DNA of 64,000 nucleotides from DATBVX01 sp963705495. Lineage in GTDB: Bacteria > Pseudomonadota > Gammaproteobacteria > Steroidobacterales > Steroidobacteraceae. Positions 1 through 9,068 of this stretch are shown in pieces. The stretch lies in contig CAVPJQ010000025.1 of assembly GCA_963705495.1 (NCBI GenBank), forward strand, positions 159,952 to 223,951, in the 5' to 3' direction. The translations under genes were made by a program, and so were the position numbers. How positions within the stretch are numbered: the first letter of the stretch is position 1; the number at the start of each line of letters is the position of its first letter. The notes beneath the pieces are model-generated. The model saw nothing but the letters and a program-made list of their open reading frames with translations, was not told the origin of the DNA and searched no databases.

Positions 1-133
1 AGTTCTTGGGCGCGTAGTACTCCGTCAACTGCGATTTCCAGAACTCCGTGACCGGAAGCCGCGCATCGATCCAGCGGACGAATGCCGCCCAGCGACCCCT
101 GCCCTCAACCGCACCCTGCGTAGTGGTGGCCAT
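1..133 (-). CDS. petB: Cytochrome b of the bc1 complex, N-terminal fragment (cut by window edge)
   Basis: The first 44 codons are present. After a variable start they show the cytochrome b amino-terminal signature (W-I-D-A-R-x-P-V-T-x-F-W-K, then L-T-E-Y-Y-A-P-K-N). Cytochrome b is the membrane quinol-oxidising subunit of complex III. The ATG at 131-133 overlaps the petA stop as TGATG, so the two are translationally coupled, as in the usual petA-petB-petC order. The rest lies beyond base 1. Confidence 0.88.
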   Translation of the reverse strand, partial: MATTTQGAVEGRGRWAAFVRWIDARLPVTEFWKSQLTEYYAPKN

Positions 134-735
134 CAGGCAGCTCCCTGGTTGGATGCCTCGTCGGCACCTATCAGGATCCTCGTGTCGCTGATGAAATCGT
201 ACGGGGGCACGCGCAGGTTGACTGGAGCCGGCGAGCCCTGGAACACACGCCCCGCCATGTCGAAACGAGAGCCGTGGCAGACGCAGAACCAGCCACCGGG
301 CCAATCGGGCCCACCTTCGCCGACGCCGACCGCGAAGCGCTGCTTCGGAAGACAGCCCAGGTGTGTGCAGGTGCCCAGCAGCACCAGGTACTCGGGCTTG
401 CGGGCGCGCTGCTCGTTGTGTGCGTAGGCCGGCTGATCCGGGCTGTCAGACTTCGGATCCTTGAGGTTGGGATCGTTCGCCGTGAGGCGATCGAGCATCT
501 CCTTGGTCCGATGAACGATCCAGACGGGTTGCTTGCGCCACTGCACCGTCATCATCGCTCCGGTTTCAAGCTTGCTGATGTCGACCTCGACCGGAGCGCC
601 CAGCGCCTTGGCGCGTGCGCTTGGCTTCCATGAGGCAACAAACGGCGCGATGGCGAACGCAGTTCCGATTGCACCGGTCGCCATCGTGGCCGCAGTCAGG
701 AACTGGCGTCGGCTCGGATCAACCTCTTCAGTCAT
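133..735 (-). CDS. petA: Ubiquinol-cytochrome c reductase iron-sulfur (Rieske) subunit
   Basis: This 200-residue protein is the Rieske [2Fe-2S] subunit of complex III, which moves electrons from ubiquinol to cytochrome c1 on the periplasmic side. A twin-arginine type amino terminus (SRRQFLTAA, residues 8-16) precedes one hydrophobic anchor (about 17-36). The two cluster-binding boxes are CTHLGC (123-128) and CVCHGS (151-156), supplying Cys and His ligands plus the disulfide pair. The ATG at 735 is preceded by GGGGAGACGGG. A longer reading frame upstream has no family similarity and was not used. The stop overlaps petB. Confidence 0.95.
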   Translation of the reverse strand: MTEEVDPSRRQFLTAATMATGAIGTAFAIAPFVASWKPSARAKALGAPVEVDISKLETGAMMTVQWRKQPVWIVHRTKEMLDRLTANDPNLKDPKSDSPDQPAYAHNEQRARKPEYLVLLGTCTHLGCLPKQRFAVGVGEGGPDWPGGWFCVCHGSRFDMAGRVFQGSPAPVNLRVPPYDFISDTRILIGADEASNQGAA

Positions 736-835
736 CCCGTCTCCCCTGGCGTGTGATCTGGTCCGACAGCGCGCGTTTATCGCCCGGCGCGGGCGTCGAG
801 AGCCGCACCGGTTTCGAATCCGCGGGAAGCGCGGC

Positions 836-841
836 ATTATA
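836..841 (-). promoter_or_regulatory. Possible -10 box (TATAAT) upstream of petA
   Basis: A perfect TATAAT lies on the minus strand about 100 bases before the petA start, inside the 190-base divergent gap between petA and the DegS-type protease. No good -35 hexamer sits at 16-18 bases, so this is a weak call on composition and position alone. Confidence 0.3.
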
Positions 842-925
842 CACAAATCATCAACCCCTCCCGGACGCGTGCCGCGCTCGAGCGCGCATGCAAGCCTCGA
901 GAGAACGCGTTCCACGCAACTGCAA

Positions 926-2068
926 ATGACACCGATTGCCCGACTGTTGGGTTACATAGTGCGGTTCGTAATCGTGGGCCTCGCCGCAGCCTTCGTGGTG
1001 ATAATGGTGCGTCCCGAGTTGCTGCGGGCCCGGCAACCGACGCCACAGCCCGCCAGCACTCTGCAGCCGCAGGCGGCAGTCGGAGCGCCCGCCAGCACTT
1101 ATGCCGATGCCGTGGCCCGCAGCGCACCCTCGGTAGTCAACGTGTACGCAGACCGGGTGGTCGCAGAACCGTCCTTGCCACCGCAGCTCGAGGATCTGTT
1201 GGGCGACACGTGGCAGGGGTATCGGGAGCGCCGCGAGCGTAGTCTCGGCTCAGGCGTGATCCTGGATACCGAAGGGCACATCGTCACCAACAACCATGTC
1301 ATCGACGCGGCGTCGGTCATCAAGGTGCAGCTCGCTGACGGGCGCGTCGCCGATGCCAAAGTGATGGGGCGGGACGCCGACACGGATCTCGCGGTGTTGC
1401 AGGTTGGTCTGCGGAACCTGCCCGCCATGGCGCTCGGACGCTCTGACACCTTGCGAGTGGGCGACGTCGTGCTCGCGATCGGCAATCCCGTGGGCCTCAG
1501 CCAGACCGTGACCCAGGGCATCGTCAGCGCCACCGGTGTGGGACAGCTCCGCGTGGCGCGCTTCGAGAACTTCATCCAGACGGACGCCGCCATCAATCCT
1601 GGCAATTCCGGCGGTGCGCTGGTGAATACCGCTGGAGAGCTGGTCGGCATCAACACTGCCATCTTCGCGCGCAACGCAGGCATCGAGGGTATCGGCTTTG
1701 CGATCCCGGTTAATCTGGTGCGTGGAGTCATGGAGGAGATCTTCAAGAACGGGCGTGTGATCCGCGGATGGCTTGGGGTCGTGCCCCAGGATCTGACGCC
1801 CGAACAGGCGCGCGCGCTCGGCGCCCCTGACGGCGGCGTGCTGGTCGCCAACCTGTATGTCGACAGCCCGGCGTTGCGTGCCGGACTGCGCCCCGGCGAT
1901 CTGATTACGCGGCTCGACGATGAGCCCGTGCACTCCCGGCAGGAGGCTCTTTCTTACGTCGCACGACTTGCACCGGGCGCAACTGTGAGAATCCGCGGAC
2001 TGCGGCGCGGCCAACGCTTCGACATGCACGCTCAGGTCGTCGAGCGCGGCCAGCCTTCACCAACCTGA
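926..2068 (+). CDS. Membrane-anchored DegS/AlgW-type serine protease
   Basis: This 380-residue HtrA-family protein has one amino-terminal transmembrane segment (about 8-28), a trypsin-like domain and a single carboxy-terminal PDZ domain (about 285-375). The catalytic triad is visible as His124 (TNNHVID), Asp154 (DTDLAVL) and Ser228 (GNSGGAL). DegS/AlgW proteins cut the anti-sigma factor RseA/MucA in the periplasm when misfolded porins bind the PDZ domain, starting the sigma-E response. The single PDZ and anchor favour DegS/AlgW over the two-PDZ DegP/DegQ. The ATG at 926 was chosen because the hydrophobic anchor follows it directly; upstream codons overlap petA. In Pseudomonas algW also sits near murA. 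Confidence 0.88.
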   Translation: MTPIARLLGYIVRFVIVGLAAAFVVIMVRPELLRARQPTPQPASTLQPQAAVGAPASTYADAVARSAPSVVNVYADRVVAEPSLPPQLEDLLGDTWQGYRERRERSLGSGVILDTEGHIVTNNHVIDAASVIKVQLADGRVADAKVMGRDADTDLAVLQVGLRNLPAMALGRSDTLRVGDVVLAIGNPVGLSQTVTQGIVSATGVGQLRVARFENFIQTDAAINPGNSGGALVNTAGELVGINTAIFARNAGIEGIGFAIPVNLVRGVMEEIFKNGRVIRGWLGVVPQDLTPEQARALGAPDGGVLVANLYVDSPALRAGLRPGDLITRLDDEPVHSRQEALSYVARLAPGATVRIRGLRRGQRFDMHAQVVERGQPSPT

Positions 2069-2071
2069 AGG

Positions 2072-3331
2072 TCAGCCGGGAACGCGCTTGATGCGTGCAC
2101 CGAGTTGCTGGAGCTTCTCCTCAATGCACTCGTAGCCGCGATCGATGTGGTAGATGCGCTCGACCTGCGTCATTCCCTCGGCAACCAGTCCTGCGAGCAC
2201 CAGGCTTGCTGAAGCACGCAAGTCGGTCGCCATGACCGGTGCCGCGGTGAGCTTTGGCACGCCACGAATGATCGCGGTATTGCCTTCGAGACGGATCTCG
2301 GCGCCCATGCGCCTCATTTCCAGCATGTGCATGAAGCGATTCTCGAACACGGTTTCGGTGATCGTGCTCACACCGCTCGCCACCGTATTAAGCGCCGCGA
2401 ACTGCGCCTGCATGTCGGTCGGGAAAGCAGGGTACGGCGCGGTGCGTACGTCGACCGCCTGTGGGCGCCGGCCGCGCATGTCGACTTCGATCCAGTTTTC
2501 ACCCGTAGCGATGCGGGCTCCAGCTTCGCGCAGTTTGGCGAGCACCGCATCGAGTTGATCCGGGCGCGTGTTCTTCAGGCGCACATGCCCGCCAGTGATC
2601 GCACCCGCGACCAGATACGTGCCGGTCTCGATGCGATCGGGAAGCACCTCGTAGCTGGTCCCCGTGAGACGCTCCACGCCCTCGATCGAGATCGTGTCGG
2701 TACCGGCGCCGCGAACGCGCGCGCCCATGCTGTTGAGGAAATTCGCGAGGTCCACGACCTCGGGCTCGCGCGCCGCGTTTTCGATGACGGTCTCACCGTC
2801 CGCCAGCGTCGCAGCCATCATCAGGTTTTCCGTGCCGGTCACCGTGACCGTTTCCAGCACCAGTCGCGCGCCCCGCAGCCGCTTGGCCCGCGCCTTGATG
2901 TAGCCGTTCTCAATGTGAATGTCGGCGCCCATGGCCTGCAATCCCGCGACGTGAATATTGACCGGCCGTGCACCGATCGCACAGCCACCGGGCAGCGAGA
3001 CATCGGCGTGGCCGAAACGCGCCAGCAGCGGGCCGAGCACCAGGATCGATGCGCGCATCGTCTTGACCAGCTCGTACGGCGCAAAGTACTCACGAATCGT
3101 CGTGGGATCGACCTCGATGCGCATGCGCTCATCGATCGTGACGCTCACGCCCATGCGGCCCAGCAGCTCTATCGTGGTCGTCACGTCCTGCAAGTGCGGC
3201 ACATTGCCGATGGTGACGGTGCCGTCCGCCAGCAGTGTGCCGGCGAGAATGGGCAGGGTCGCGTTCTTGGCACCCGAGATCCGGATCTCCCCCTCCAGGG
3301 GGATGCCGCCGGCGATCTGTAATTTATCCAC
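2072..3331 (-). CDS. murA: UDP-N-acetylglucosamine 1-carboxyvinyltransferase
   Basis: MurA transfers enolpyruvate from PEP to UDP-GlcNAc, the first committed step of peptidoglycan synthesis in the cytoplasm. With the GTG at 3329-3331 the protein is 419 residues, the same as E. coli MurA, and AGGAG lies just upstream. The active-site loop is PGGCAIG with Cys117, so fosfomycin-type attack would be possible; some bacteria carry Asp here. The substrate motif SGAKNA is near residue 19. It ends three bases after the convergent DegS-type gene. ibaG lies just upstream on the same strand, a conserved pairing in gammaproteobacteria. Confidence 0.96.
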   Translation of the reverse strand: MDKLQIAGGIPLEGEIRISGAKNATLPILAGTLLADGTVTIGNVPHLQDVTTTIELLGRMGVSVTIDERMRIEVDPTTIREYFAPYELVKTMRASILVLGPLLARFGHADVSLPGGCAIGARPVNIHVAGLQAMGADIHIENGYIKARAKRLRGARLVLETVTVTGTENLMMAATLADGETVIENAAREPEVVDLANFLNSMGARVRGAGTDTISIEGVERLTGTSYEVLPDRIETGTYLVAGAITGGHVRLKNTRPDQLDAVLAKLREAGARIATGENWIEVDMRGRRPQAVDVRTAPYPAFPTDMQAQFAALNTVASGVSTITETVFENRFMHMLEMRRMGAEIRLEGNTAIIRGVPKLTAAPVMATDLRASASLVLAGLVAEGMTQVERIYHIDRGYECIEEKLQQLGARIKRVPG

Positions 3332-3365
3332 TCCGCCGCTCCTGTGCGCTTTCAGGCCGAGCCGC

Positions 3366-3620
3366 TCACTGCGCTTCACGCCCCTCGGCCGCCGCCCATT
3401 CCTCGGGCGTGAATGCCTTGATCGACAGCGCGTGGATCTCACGGCCCATGCGCGGGCCCAGCGCAGCATATACGAGTTGGTGACGCGCGATGCTGCGCTT
3501 GCCTGCAAACTGCGGCGCGACCACGAGCGCCTCGAAATGAGTGTCATCGTCGGTCAGTATCCGCACCGTGGCGTTCGGAAGCCCGGTGCGAATCAGGGCA
3601 GCGACTTGATCGGCGGTCAT
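3366..3620 (-). CDS. ibaG: BolA/IbaG family iron-sulfur metabolism protein
   Basis: An 84-residue BolA-fold protein, the length of E. coli IbaG. BolA-type proteins pair with monothiol glutaredoxins to handle [2Fe-2S] clusters. The family core is seen in DDTHFEALVV and the conserved H-x-x-V-Y-x-x-L-G turn, ending IHALSIKAFTPEEW. The ATG at 3620 gives the family length; an in-frame ATG at 3656 would add 12 residues and neither has a strong ribosome site. It lies 34 bases before murA, as in Pseudomonas and E. coli, but the mlaFEDCB genes usually found on its other side are absent. Confidence 0.88.
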   Translation of the reverse strand: MTADQVAALIRTGLPNATVRILTDDDTHFEALVVAPQFAGKRSIARHQLVYAALGPRMGREIHALSIKAFTPEEWAAAEGREAQ

Positions 3621-3779
3621 CGGATGGATCGTGTCCGGTGCGTGAGTGCCAGCCATATTAGTGGATCGCGCCAAGTGTAGAAACGCTCGCAACCTGAAGC
3701 CTGGCTCAGCGGCGGGGTCATGCACGCGCAACCCGCACGCCCCGCCACGCTTCCCGATGTATCATGGTTGCTCGTCATC

Positions 3780-4793
3780 ATGGCCGCAAAAACTCATTCG
3801 CCCAGTGCCGTCCCCGGCTCGCTCACGGACGATGCGCTGCTGGAGCTCGGACGACAGGCACTACAGACCGAAGCCCAAGCCGTCAGCGCACTCGTGCCGC
3901 GGCTGGACGCTGCGTTCGCCCGCGCCTGCAGACTGTGCCTGGATTGCAAGGGTCGCGTGATCGTCACCGGCATGGGCAAGTCGGGACACATCGCCGGGAA
4001 GATTGCTGCCACTCTCTCCAGTACCGGCACGCCCGCTTTCTTCCTGCATCCTGCAGAGGCCAGCCATGGCGACATTGGAGTGATCACGCGCCAGGACGTG
4101 ATGCTGGCGATTTCCAATTCGGGTGAAACCGCCGAGATCGTCACGCTCGTGCCGCATATTCGCCGGCTCGCAGTCGCACTCATCACCATGACCGGCAATC
4201 CCGACTCAACCCTGGCCCGCGCTGCGACGGTCAATCTGGACGTGAGCGTTCCGGCCGAAGCTTGTCCGCTCAATCTAGCGCCTACGGCGAGCACCACTGC
4301 AACGCTTGCCATGGGTGATGCGATCGCGGTCGCGGTGCTCAAGCATCGTGGTTTTACCGAGGAGGACTTTGCGCGCTCGCACCCGGGTGGAAGCCTCGGC
4401 CGCAGGCTCCTGCTGCACGTCGAAGACATCATGCGCACCGGTAAAGACATCCCGATGGTGGCCGCTGGCACGTCCCTGGCACAGGGCCTGGTCGAGATGT
4501 CGCACAAAGGTCTCGGCATGACCGCTATTGTTGATGCCGACCGGCGCGTGCTGGGCATCTTCACCGATGGTGATCTGCGCCGTTCCTTCGATCGGCAGGT
4601 CGATGTGCACGCGACCCGCATGGATGAGGTGATGACCCGCGGCGGCAAGACGATTAGCCCGAAAGCCCTTGCCGCGGATGCCGTGCACGTGATGGAAGAG
4701 CATCGCATTACCGCGCTGCCGGTCGTCGATGCCGATGGCACTTTGGTCGGCGCGCTGAACGTACATGACTTGTTGCGCGCCGGAGTGATGTGA
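3780..4793 (+). CDS. kdsD: D-arabinose 5-phosphate isomerase
   Basis: KdsD converts ribulose 5-phosphate to arabinose 5-phosphate, the first step towards Kdo for lipopolysaccharide. The 337-residue protein has an amino-terminal SIS sugar-isomerase domain (about 45-180; VTGMGKSGHIAGK and ISNSGETAE are the phosphosugar loops) and two CBS domains in the last 120 residues. The ATG at 3780 was preferred over one 60 bases upstream because it matches family length. Its stop overlaps the kdsC GTG, starting a chain of overlapping genes through lptB. Confidence 0.93.
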   Translation: MAAKTHSPSAVPGSLTDDALLELGRQALQTEAQAVSALVPRLDAAFARACRLCLDCKGRVIVTGMGKSGHIAGKIAATLSSTGTPAFFLHPAEASHGDIGVITRQDVMLAISNSGETAEIVTLVPHIRRLAVALITMTGNPDSTLARAATVNLDVSVPAEACPLNLAPTASTTATLAMGDAIAVAVLKHRGFTEEDFARSHPGGSLGRRLLLHVEDIMRTGKDIPMVAAGTSLAQGLVEMSHKGLGMTAIVDADRRVLGIFTDGDLRRSFDRQVDVHATRMDEVMTRGGKTISPKALAADAVHVMEEHRITALPVVDADGTLVGALNVHDLLRAGVM

Positions 4794-5302
4794 TCGTGTC
4801 GACCGCAGCTCGAGCGGGCACGCCGCTGGAGCGCGTTCGGCTGGTCGTGCTGGATGTCGACGGAGTAATGACCGACGGGCGCCTGTACTTCGATGCGCAG
4901 GGCGAAGCACTCAAGGTCTTTCACGTGCGTGACGGCTTCGGGCTGAAACAGCTGATGCGCGCGGGTATCGATATCGCCGTAATCTCGGGCCGGCGTTCCG
5001 AAGCGGTGAGCGCCCGTTGTCGCGAGCTTGGCATTCAGTTCCTCGAGCAGGGATGTGAAGACAAGGTTGCAGCGTTCGACCGCTTGCTTGCGCAACGGCG
5101 CCTTTCACGCGAACAGGCCTTGTGCATCGTCGATGACAGCTCGGACCTTGCCTTGATGCGCGCCGCCGGCGTTGCGATCGCGGTCGCCGACGCCCATACG
5201 GAAGTACGCGCGGCGGCTCATCGCGTCACGACCCTGAGCGGTGGCTGCGGAGCAGTCCGTGAAGTCTGCGATTGGCTCCTCGCTGCTCGCACGGCGCAAT
5301 GA
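4790..5302 (+). CDS. kdsC: 3-deoxy-D-manno-octulosonate 8-phosphate phosphatase
   Basis: KdsC is a HAD-superfamily phosphatase that removes phosphate from Kdo-8-phosphate. The 170-residue length is typical of this cap-less tetrameric family. The catalytic motif DVDGVMTDG (Asp22 and Asp24) and the later VDDSSDLALM metal-binding motif are intact. The start is GTG at 4790, overlapping the kdsD stop, and the stop overlaps the lptC ATG. The Kdo synthase kdsA is not in this window. Confidence 0.93.
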   Translation: MIVSTAARAGTPLERVRLVVLDVDGVMTDGRLYFDAQGEALKVFHVRDGFGLKQLMRAGIDIAVISGRRSEAVSARCRELGIQFLEQGCEDKVAAFDRLLAQRRLSREQALCIVDDSSDLALMRAAGVAIAVADAHTEVRAAAHRVTTLSGGCGAVREVCDWLLAARTAQ

Positions 5303-5856
5303 TCTGGCGCGTCTTCATCGTGCTCGCGCTGCTGGTGGTAGCCATCGCGAGCCTGCTGACGGGGCGGCGCGCCCAGGATGTTTCCAGCCCTTCGGTCCAG
5401 GTACAACCGCCGCAGCCGGGTTACTACATGAAGCGCGCGCGCATCGTGGAAATGGGCCGCGATGGCAAGCCCCTGTATCAGGTGGAGGCCGCGCGTCTGC
5501 AACAGGACCCGACCGACAACAGCGTGCAGATGGACGACCTCAAGCTCGTCTATCACTCCGTCGAGGCACACGACTGGACGCTGACCGCGGCGCATGGGTT
5601 CGTACCGCCGGGCTCACGCACGCTCGACCTGGCCGGCGACGTCAAGATCGTAGGCCAGCCGCAGCCCACCTCGCCGAGCGCCGTGGTGCGCACTTCTCGG
5701 CTGAGCGTCGACACCGAGACGCATATCGCCACTACGCGGCAGCGAGTGGACATCGAGTGGGGATCGCGTCGCCTCAGCACGATGGGGTTGACGGCTGACT
5801 TGAAGGGTGAACAGCTCAAGCTAGAATCGAGCGTCCATGGCCGCTTTGTTCGCTGA
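5299..5856 (+). CDS. lptC: LPS export ABC transporter periplasmic protein LptC
   Basis: LptC is the bitopic inner-membrane member of the LptBFGC extractor that passes LPS to LptA. The 185-residue protein has one transmembrane helix (about 4-22) and a periplasmic LptC/OstA-type beta domain. The ATG at 5299 overlaps the kdsC stop as ATGA; an upstream in-frame ATG inside kdsC would break the anchor pattern and was rejected. The coding region runs 20 bases into lptA. Sequence divergence is normal for LptC, so the call leans on fold pattern and position. Confidence 0.88.
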   Translation: MIWRVFIVLALLVVAIASLLTGRRAQDVSSPSVQVQPPQPGYYMKRARIVEMGRDGKPLYQVEAARLQQDPTDNSVQMDDLKLVYHSVEAHDWTLTAAHGFVPPGSRTLDLAGDVKIVGQPQPTSPSAVVRTSRLSVDTETHIATTRQRVDIEWGSRRLSTMGLTADLKGEQLKLESSVHGRFVR

Positions 5857-6502
5857 ACGCCGCCAGGTCGGCGCGCCTGTGCATCGGCTTGCCGCCGTAT
5901 CGCTGGCGCTCGGCCTGCTGCTGCTCACGGGTGTCGGCAACGGTGCCGGGCCGAAGCGTTCCGATCTGCCGATCAACGTGGACGCCGAGTCTTCCGATTT
6001 CGACTATGCGAAGAACACGCTCCTGTTCCGCAACGTCCGGGTGTCGCAGGGCACGACCAGCGTCGAAGCCGAAGAGGCCACTGCGACTGGTCTTAATTTC
6101 GAGAACAGCCGCTGGGTATTCCACAACAAGGTCAAGATCTCAGTCGAGGGCGGCTCCCTGAGCTCGGATGAAGCCGCAGTTACCTTTACAGGCAATGAGA
6201 TCGCGCGCGCGGTCATTACCGGATCGCCTGCGCAATTCGAGCAGAAGCTTGAAAACAGTGAAGACGTCGCGCACGGGAGCGCCGGGTCGATCGAATACGA
6301 TTTCACGACCGAGACGGTTCGCATGCTGCAGGACGCTTATCTCACGGACGGCCACAACGACATCCGGGGCCAGACCCTGGTTTACAGCATCCGCGACCAG
6401 CGCGTGCTCGCCAACGCCTCCGATCAGGGCGACGAGCGCGTGCGCATCACCATCAATCCGCGCAGTGTCGAGCGTAAGCCGACGACGACGGATCGTCCCT
6501 GA
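5837..6502 (+). CDS. lptA: LPS transport periplasmic bridge protein LptA
   Basis: LptA polymerises across the periplasm as a beta-jellyroll bridge carrying LPS from LptC to LptD. The 221-residue protein has a signal peptide (hydrophobic core about 17-35) and an OstA-type domain with the motif F-E-x-S-R-W and an internal repeat of beta strands. The tail (about 190-221) is polar and charged. The start lies inside lptC and the stop forms TGATG with lptB, so production of the three proteins is coupled. Confidence 0.9.
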   Translation: MAALFAERRQVGAPVHRLAAVSLALGLLLLTGVGNGAGPKRSDLPINVDAESSDFDYAKNTLLFRNVRVSQGTTSVEAEEATATGLNFENSRWVFHNKVKISVEGGSLSSDEAAVTFTGNEIARAVITGSPAQFEQKLENSEDVAHGSAGSIEYDFTTETVRMLQDAYLTDGHNDIRGQTLVYSIRDQRVLANASDQGDERVRITINPRSVERKPTTTDRP

Positions 6503-7227
6503 TGAGCACGTTGCGGATTGACGGCCTTGCCAAGAGTTACAAGTCGCGCCAGGTAGTGAAGGATCTGTCGCTCGAAGTCACGAGCGGCGAGGTCGTGGGT
6601 CTGCTCGGCCCGAATGGCGCCGGCAAGACCACCGCCTTCTACATGATCGTTGGCCTGATCGTGTGCGAGCGCGGCCGCATCCATCTCGACGAGAAGGAAC
6701 TGACGGCGCTGCCAATGCATCGTCGCGCCCAGCTCGGGCTCGGCTACCTGCCGCAGGAAGCTTCGGTCTTCCGCAAGCTGTCCGTCGAGGACAATATCCT
6801 TGCGATCCTGGAGACCCGCTCCGACCTGAACTCCTCACGACGCAACGAGCGCCTCGAATCGCTGCTGGAGGAGCTGCACATCGGTCACGTTCGCTCGAGC
6901 ATGGGGATCAGCCTGTCCGGTGGCGAGCGACGCCGGGTGGAAATCGCGCGGGCTCTCGCAGCTGAACCGCGCTTCATGCTGCTGGATGAGCCGTTTGCGG
7001 GCGTCGATCCGCTCTCGGTGATCGATATCCAGCGCATCATTCGCCATCTCACCAGCCGCAGCATCGGCGTGCTCATCACCGATCACAACGTGCGGGAAAC
7101 ATTGGGAATTTGCGGGCGCGCATATATTGTAAATCAGGGCACGGTGATCGCCGCGGGTTCTCCCGAACAGATCCTTGCCAATCCGCAGGTTCGTGATGTG
7201 TACTTGGGGCAGGACTTCAAACTCTAG
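6502..7227 (+). CDS. lptB: LPS export ABC transporter ATP-binding protein LptB
   Basis: LptB is the cytoplasmic ATPase that powers LPS extraction by LptFG. The 241-residue protein has Walker A GPNGAGKTT (36-44), signature LSGGE (138-142), Walker B FMLLDEP (158-164) and the switch histidine in ITDHNV. It is followed 30 bases later by rpoN, the normal order in many gammaproteobacteria. lptF and lptG are not in this window, as is usual. Confidence 0.96.
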   Translation: MSTLRIDGLAKSYKSRQVVKDLSLEVTSGEVVGLLGPNGAGKTTAFYMIVGLIVCERGRIHLDEKELTALPMHRRAQLGLGYLPQEASVFRKLSVEDNILAILETRSDLNSSRRNERLESLLEELHIGHVRSSMGISLSGGERRRVEIARALAAEPRFMLLDEPFAGVDPLSVIDIQRIIRHLTSRSIGVLITDHNVRETLGICGRAYIVNQGTVIAAGSPEQILANPQVRDVYLGQDFKL

Positions 7228-7257
7228 ACTCCTCTCAAGGACCCGGCTCAATCCCCG

Positions 7258-8700
7258 ATGCTCAAACCGACGCTGCAGCTCAGGCTGGGTCAGCAACTGA
7301 CGATGACCCCGCAGCTCCAGCAGGCGATCCGCCTTCTGCAGTTGCCCGCGCTCGAGCTGCAGGCCCACATCCGCGAAGCACTCGAGAACAACGTGATGCT
7401 CGAGTCGCTGGACGAAGTGCCGGAGACGGGTACCGGCAGTTTCGAGGCCACTCCGACCGACAGCGCCCAGCCGACGGCGGAAGTGCGCGAGACCCAGCCG
7501 ACGGCCGAGGTCGAGATCACCGACGATTCATGGGCGGAGCAGAGCACCGGTCCATCCGAGACACCCTGGAGTGGAGACGAGGATCGCGCCCAGGAATTCT
7601 CCGATCAGCGTACCCAAACCCTGCAGGAACACCTGGCGTGGCAGCTCGAGCTCGCGCGGCTCGACCCTCGTGACCACGCCATCGGCCGTGCCGTGGTCGA
7701 TGCCATCAACGACGATGGCTATCTGACCGACAGCCTGGAAGAGATCCGCCAGAGCCTGCTCCCGGAGCTCGATTGCGACCTCGCGGAGGTCGAGCGCGTG
7801 CTCGGCCAGGTGCAGAGTCTCGACCCGGCGGGTGTGGGCGCGCGCTCGATCGGTGAATGCATCACCCTGCAGCTTCAGCAGCTCGATCCGCAGACGCCTG
7901 GACTGGACCTGGCATTGAGGATTGCGGAAAGCCATCTCGATGAGCTCGCCGCTCAACAGCATTCACTGCTCAAGCGCCATCTGCGGGTCAGCGACGAAGA
8001 GCTGGAGAACGCGCTGGCGCTGGTACGCTCGTGCCATCCTCGTCCGGGCTCGGCGATTCACGCCGGCACCGCCGAGTACGTCGTGCCCGACGTGTTCGTC
8101 CGTCGCACCGAGACCGGATGGTCGGTCGAGATCAACCCGGCAACGCTGCCGCGCATTCGCGTCAATCAGAGCTACGCCGGCATGCTCGGCCGCTCGGCTG
8201 ATCACGCCAATCTGCGCGCGCAACTCCAGGAAGCGCGCTGGCTCCTGCGCAGTCTCGAGATCCGCAACGACACACTGCTCAAGGTGGCGCGCTGCATCGT
8301 GCAGCGGCAGAGCGCGTTCTTCGACCAGGGCGATGAGGCCATGCAGCCGATGATCCTGCGCGATGTCGCCGAAGCAGTGGAGATGCACGAATCGACGATT
8401 TCGCGTGTCACCACCGCGAAGTACATGCACACGCCACGCGGCGTGTACGAATTCCGTTACTTCTTTTCAAGCCACGTGGCGGGCGATGACGGCACCGAGA
8501 CCTCATCGACCGCCATCCGCGCCAAGATCCGCAAGCTGATTGCCCAGGAGGACCCAACCAACCCATTGAGTGACAGCAAAATCGCTGAGCTTCTTTCGCA
8601 GGAAGGCATTCCGGTCGCGCGCCGCACGGTCGCCAAGTACCGCGAGGCGATGCAGCTTGCGCCCTCCAATGAGCGCAAGCGGGCGAACGGTGCCCGTTGA
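7258..8700 (+). CDS. rpoN: RNA polymerase sigma-54 factor
   Basis: Sigma-54 directs RNA polymerase to -24/-12 promoters under activator control. The 480-residue protein has the glutamine- and leucine-rich region I (about 1-50, needed for activator response), an acidic linker (about 60-120), the core-binding region, and the RpoN box ARRTVAKYRE near the carboxy end (about 457-466). Residual SD-like purines (AAGGACC) precede the ATG. It follows lptB and is followed by hpf and rapZ; ptsN, which normally lies in this string, is missing here. Confidence 0.96.
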   Translation: MLKPTLQLRLGQQLTMTPQLQQAIRLLQLPALELQAHIREALENNVMLESLDEVPETGTGSFEATPTDSAQPTAEVRETQPTAEVEITDDSWAEQSTGPSETPWSGDEDRAQEFSDQRTQTLQEHLAWQLELARLDPRDHAIGRAVVDAINDDGYLTDSLEEIRQSLLPELDCDLAEVERVLGQVQSLDPAGVGARSIGECITLQLQQLDPQTPGLDLALRIAESHLDELAAQQHSLLKRHLRVSDEELENALALVRSCHPRPGSAIHAGTAEYVVPDVFVRRTETGWSVEINPATLPRIRVNQSYAGMLGRSADHANLRAQLQEARWLLRSLEIRNDTLLKVARCIVQRQSAFFDQGDEAMQPMILRDVAEAVEMHESTISRVTTAKYMHTPRGVYEFRYFFSSHVAGDDGTETSSTAIRAKIRKLIAQEDPTNPLSDSKIAELLSQEGIPVARRTVAKYREAMQLAPSNERKRANGAR

Positions 8701-8730
8701 AGTAACAACCAGACACAACAGGAGCGTGCC

Positions 8731-9051
8731 ATGCAGCTCAATCTCACCGGTCATCATGTGGACATCACGCCCGCGCTGCGCGGCTACGTCAGCAAGAAGC
8801 TGGGGCGGATCGTGCGTCACTTCGATTCGCTGATCGATGTGCATTGCATCCTGACCGTCGAGAAGCTGCGTCAGAAGGCCGAGGCGACTGTGTTGGTGAG
8901 CGGGGGGAAGATTTACGCGGACGCGGTGGACCAGGACATGTATGCCGCGATCGACCTGCTGGCAGACAAGCTCGATCGCTGCGTGAAGAAGCACAAGGAA
9001 AAGCTCACCGATCATCACGCCGAAGAAGCCCAGAAGACGCGACTGTCGTAG
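8731..9051 (+). CDS. hpf: Ribosome hibernation promoting factor, short form
   Basis: A 106-residue HPF/YfiA-family protein with the beta-alpha-beta-beta-beta-alpha pattern that binds the 30S decoding site in stationary phase and helps 70S dimer formation. It is the short form, lacking the long-HPF dimerisation tail. Key features are the TGHHVDITPAL start and the basic helix DKLDRCVKKHKEK. AGGAGCGTGCC precedes the ATG. Its place just after rpoN is the standard one. Confidence 0.93.
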   Translation: MQLNLTGHHVDITPALRGYVSKKLGRIVRHFDSLIDVHCILTVEKLRQKAEATVLVSGGKIYADAVDQDMYAAIDLLADKLDRCVKKHKEKLTDHHAEEAQKTRLS

Positions 9052-9068
9052 AGGTTATCGCAGCGTCC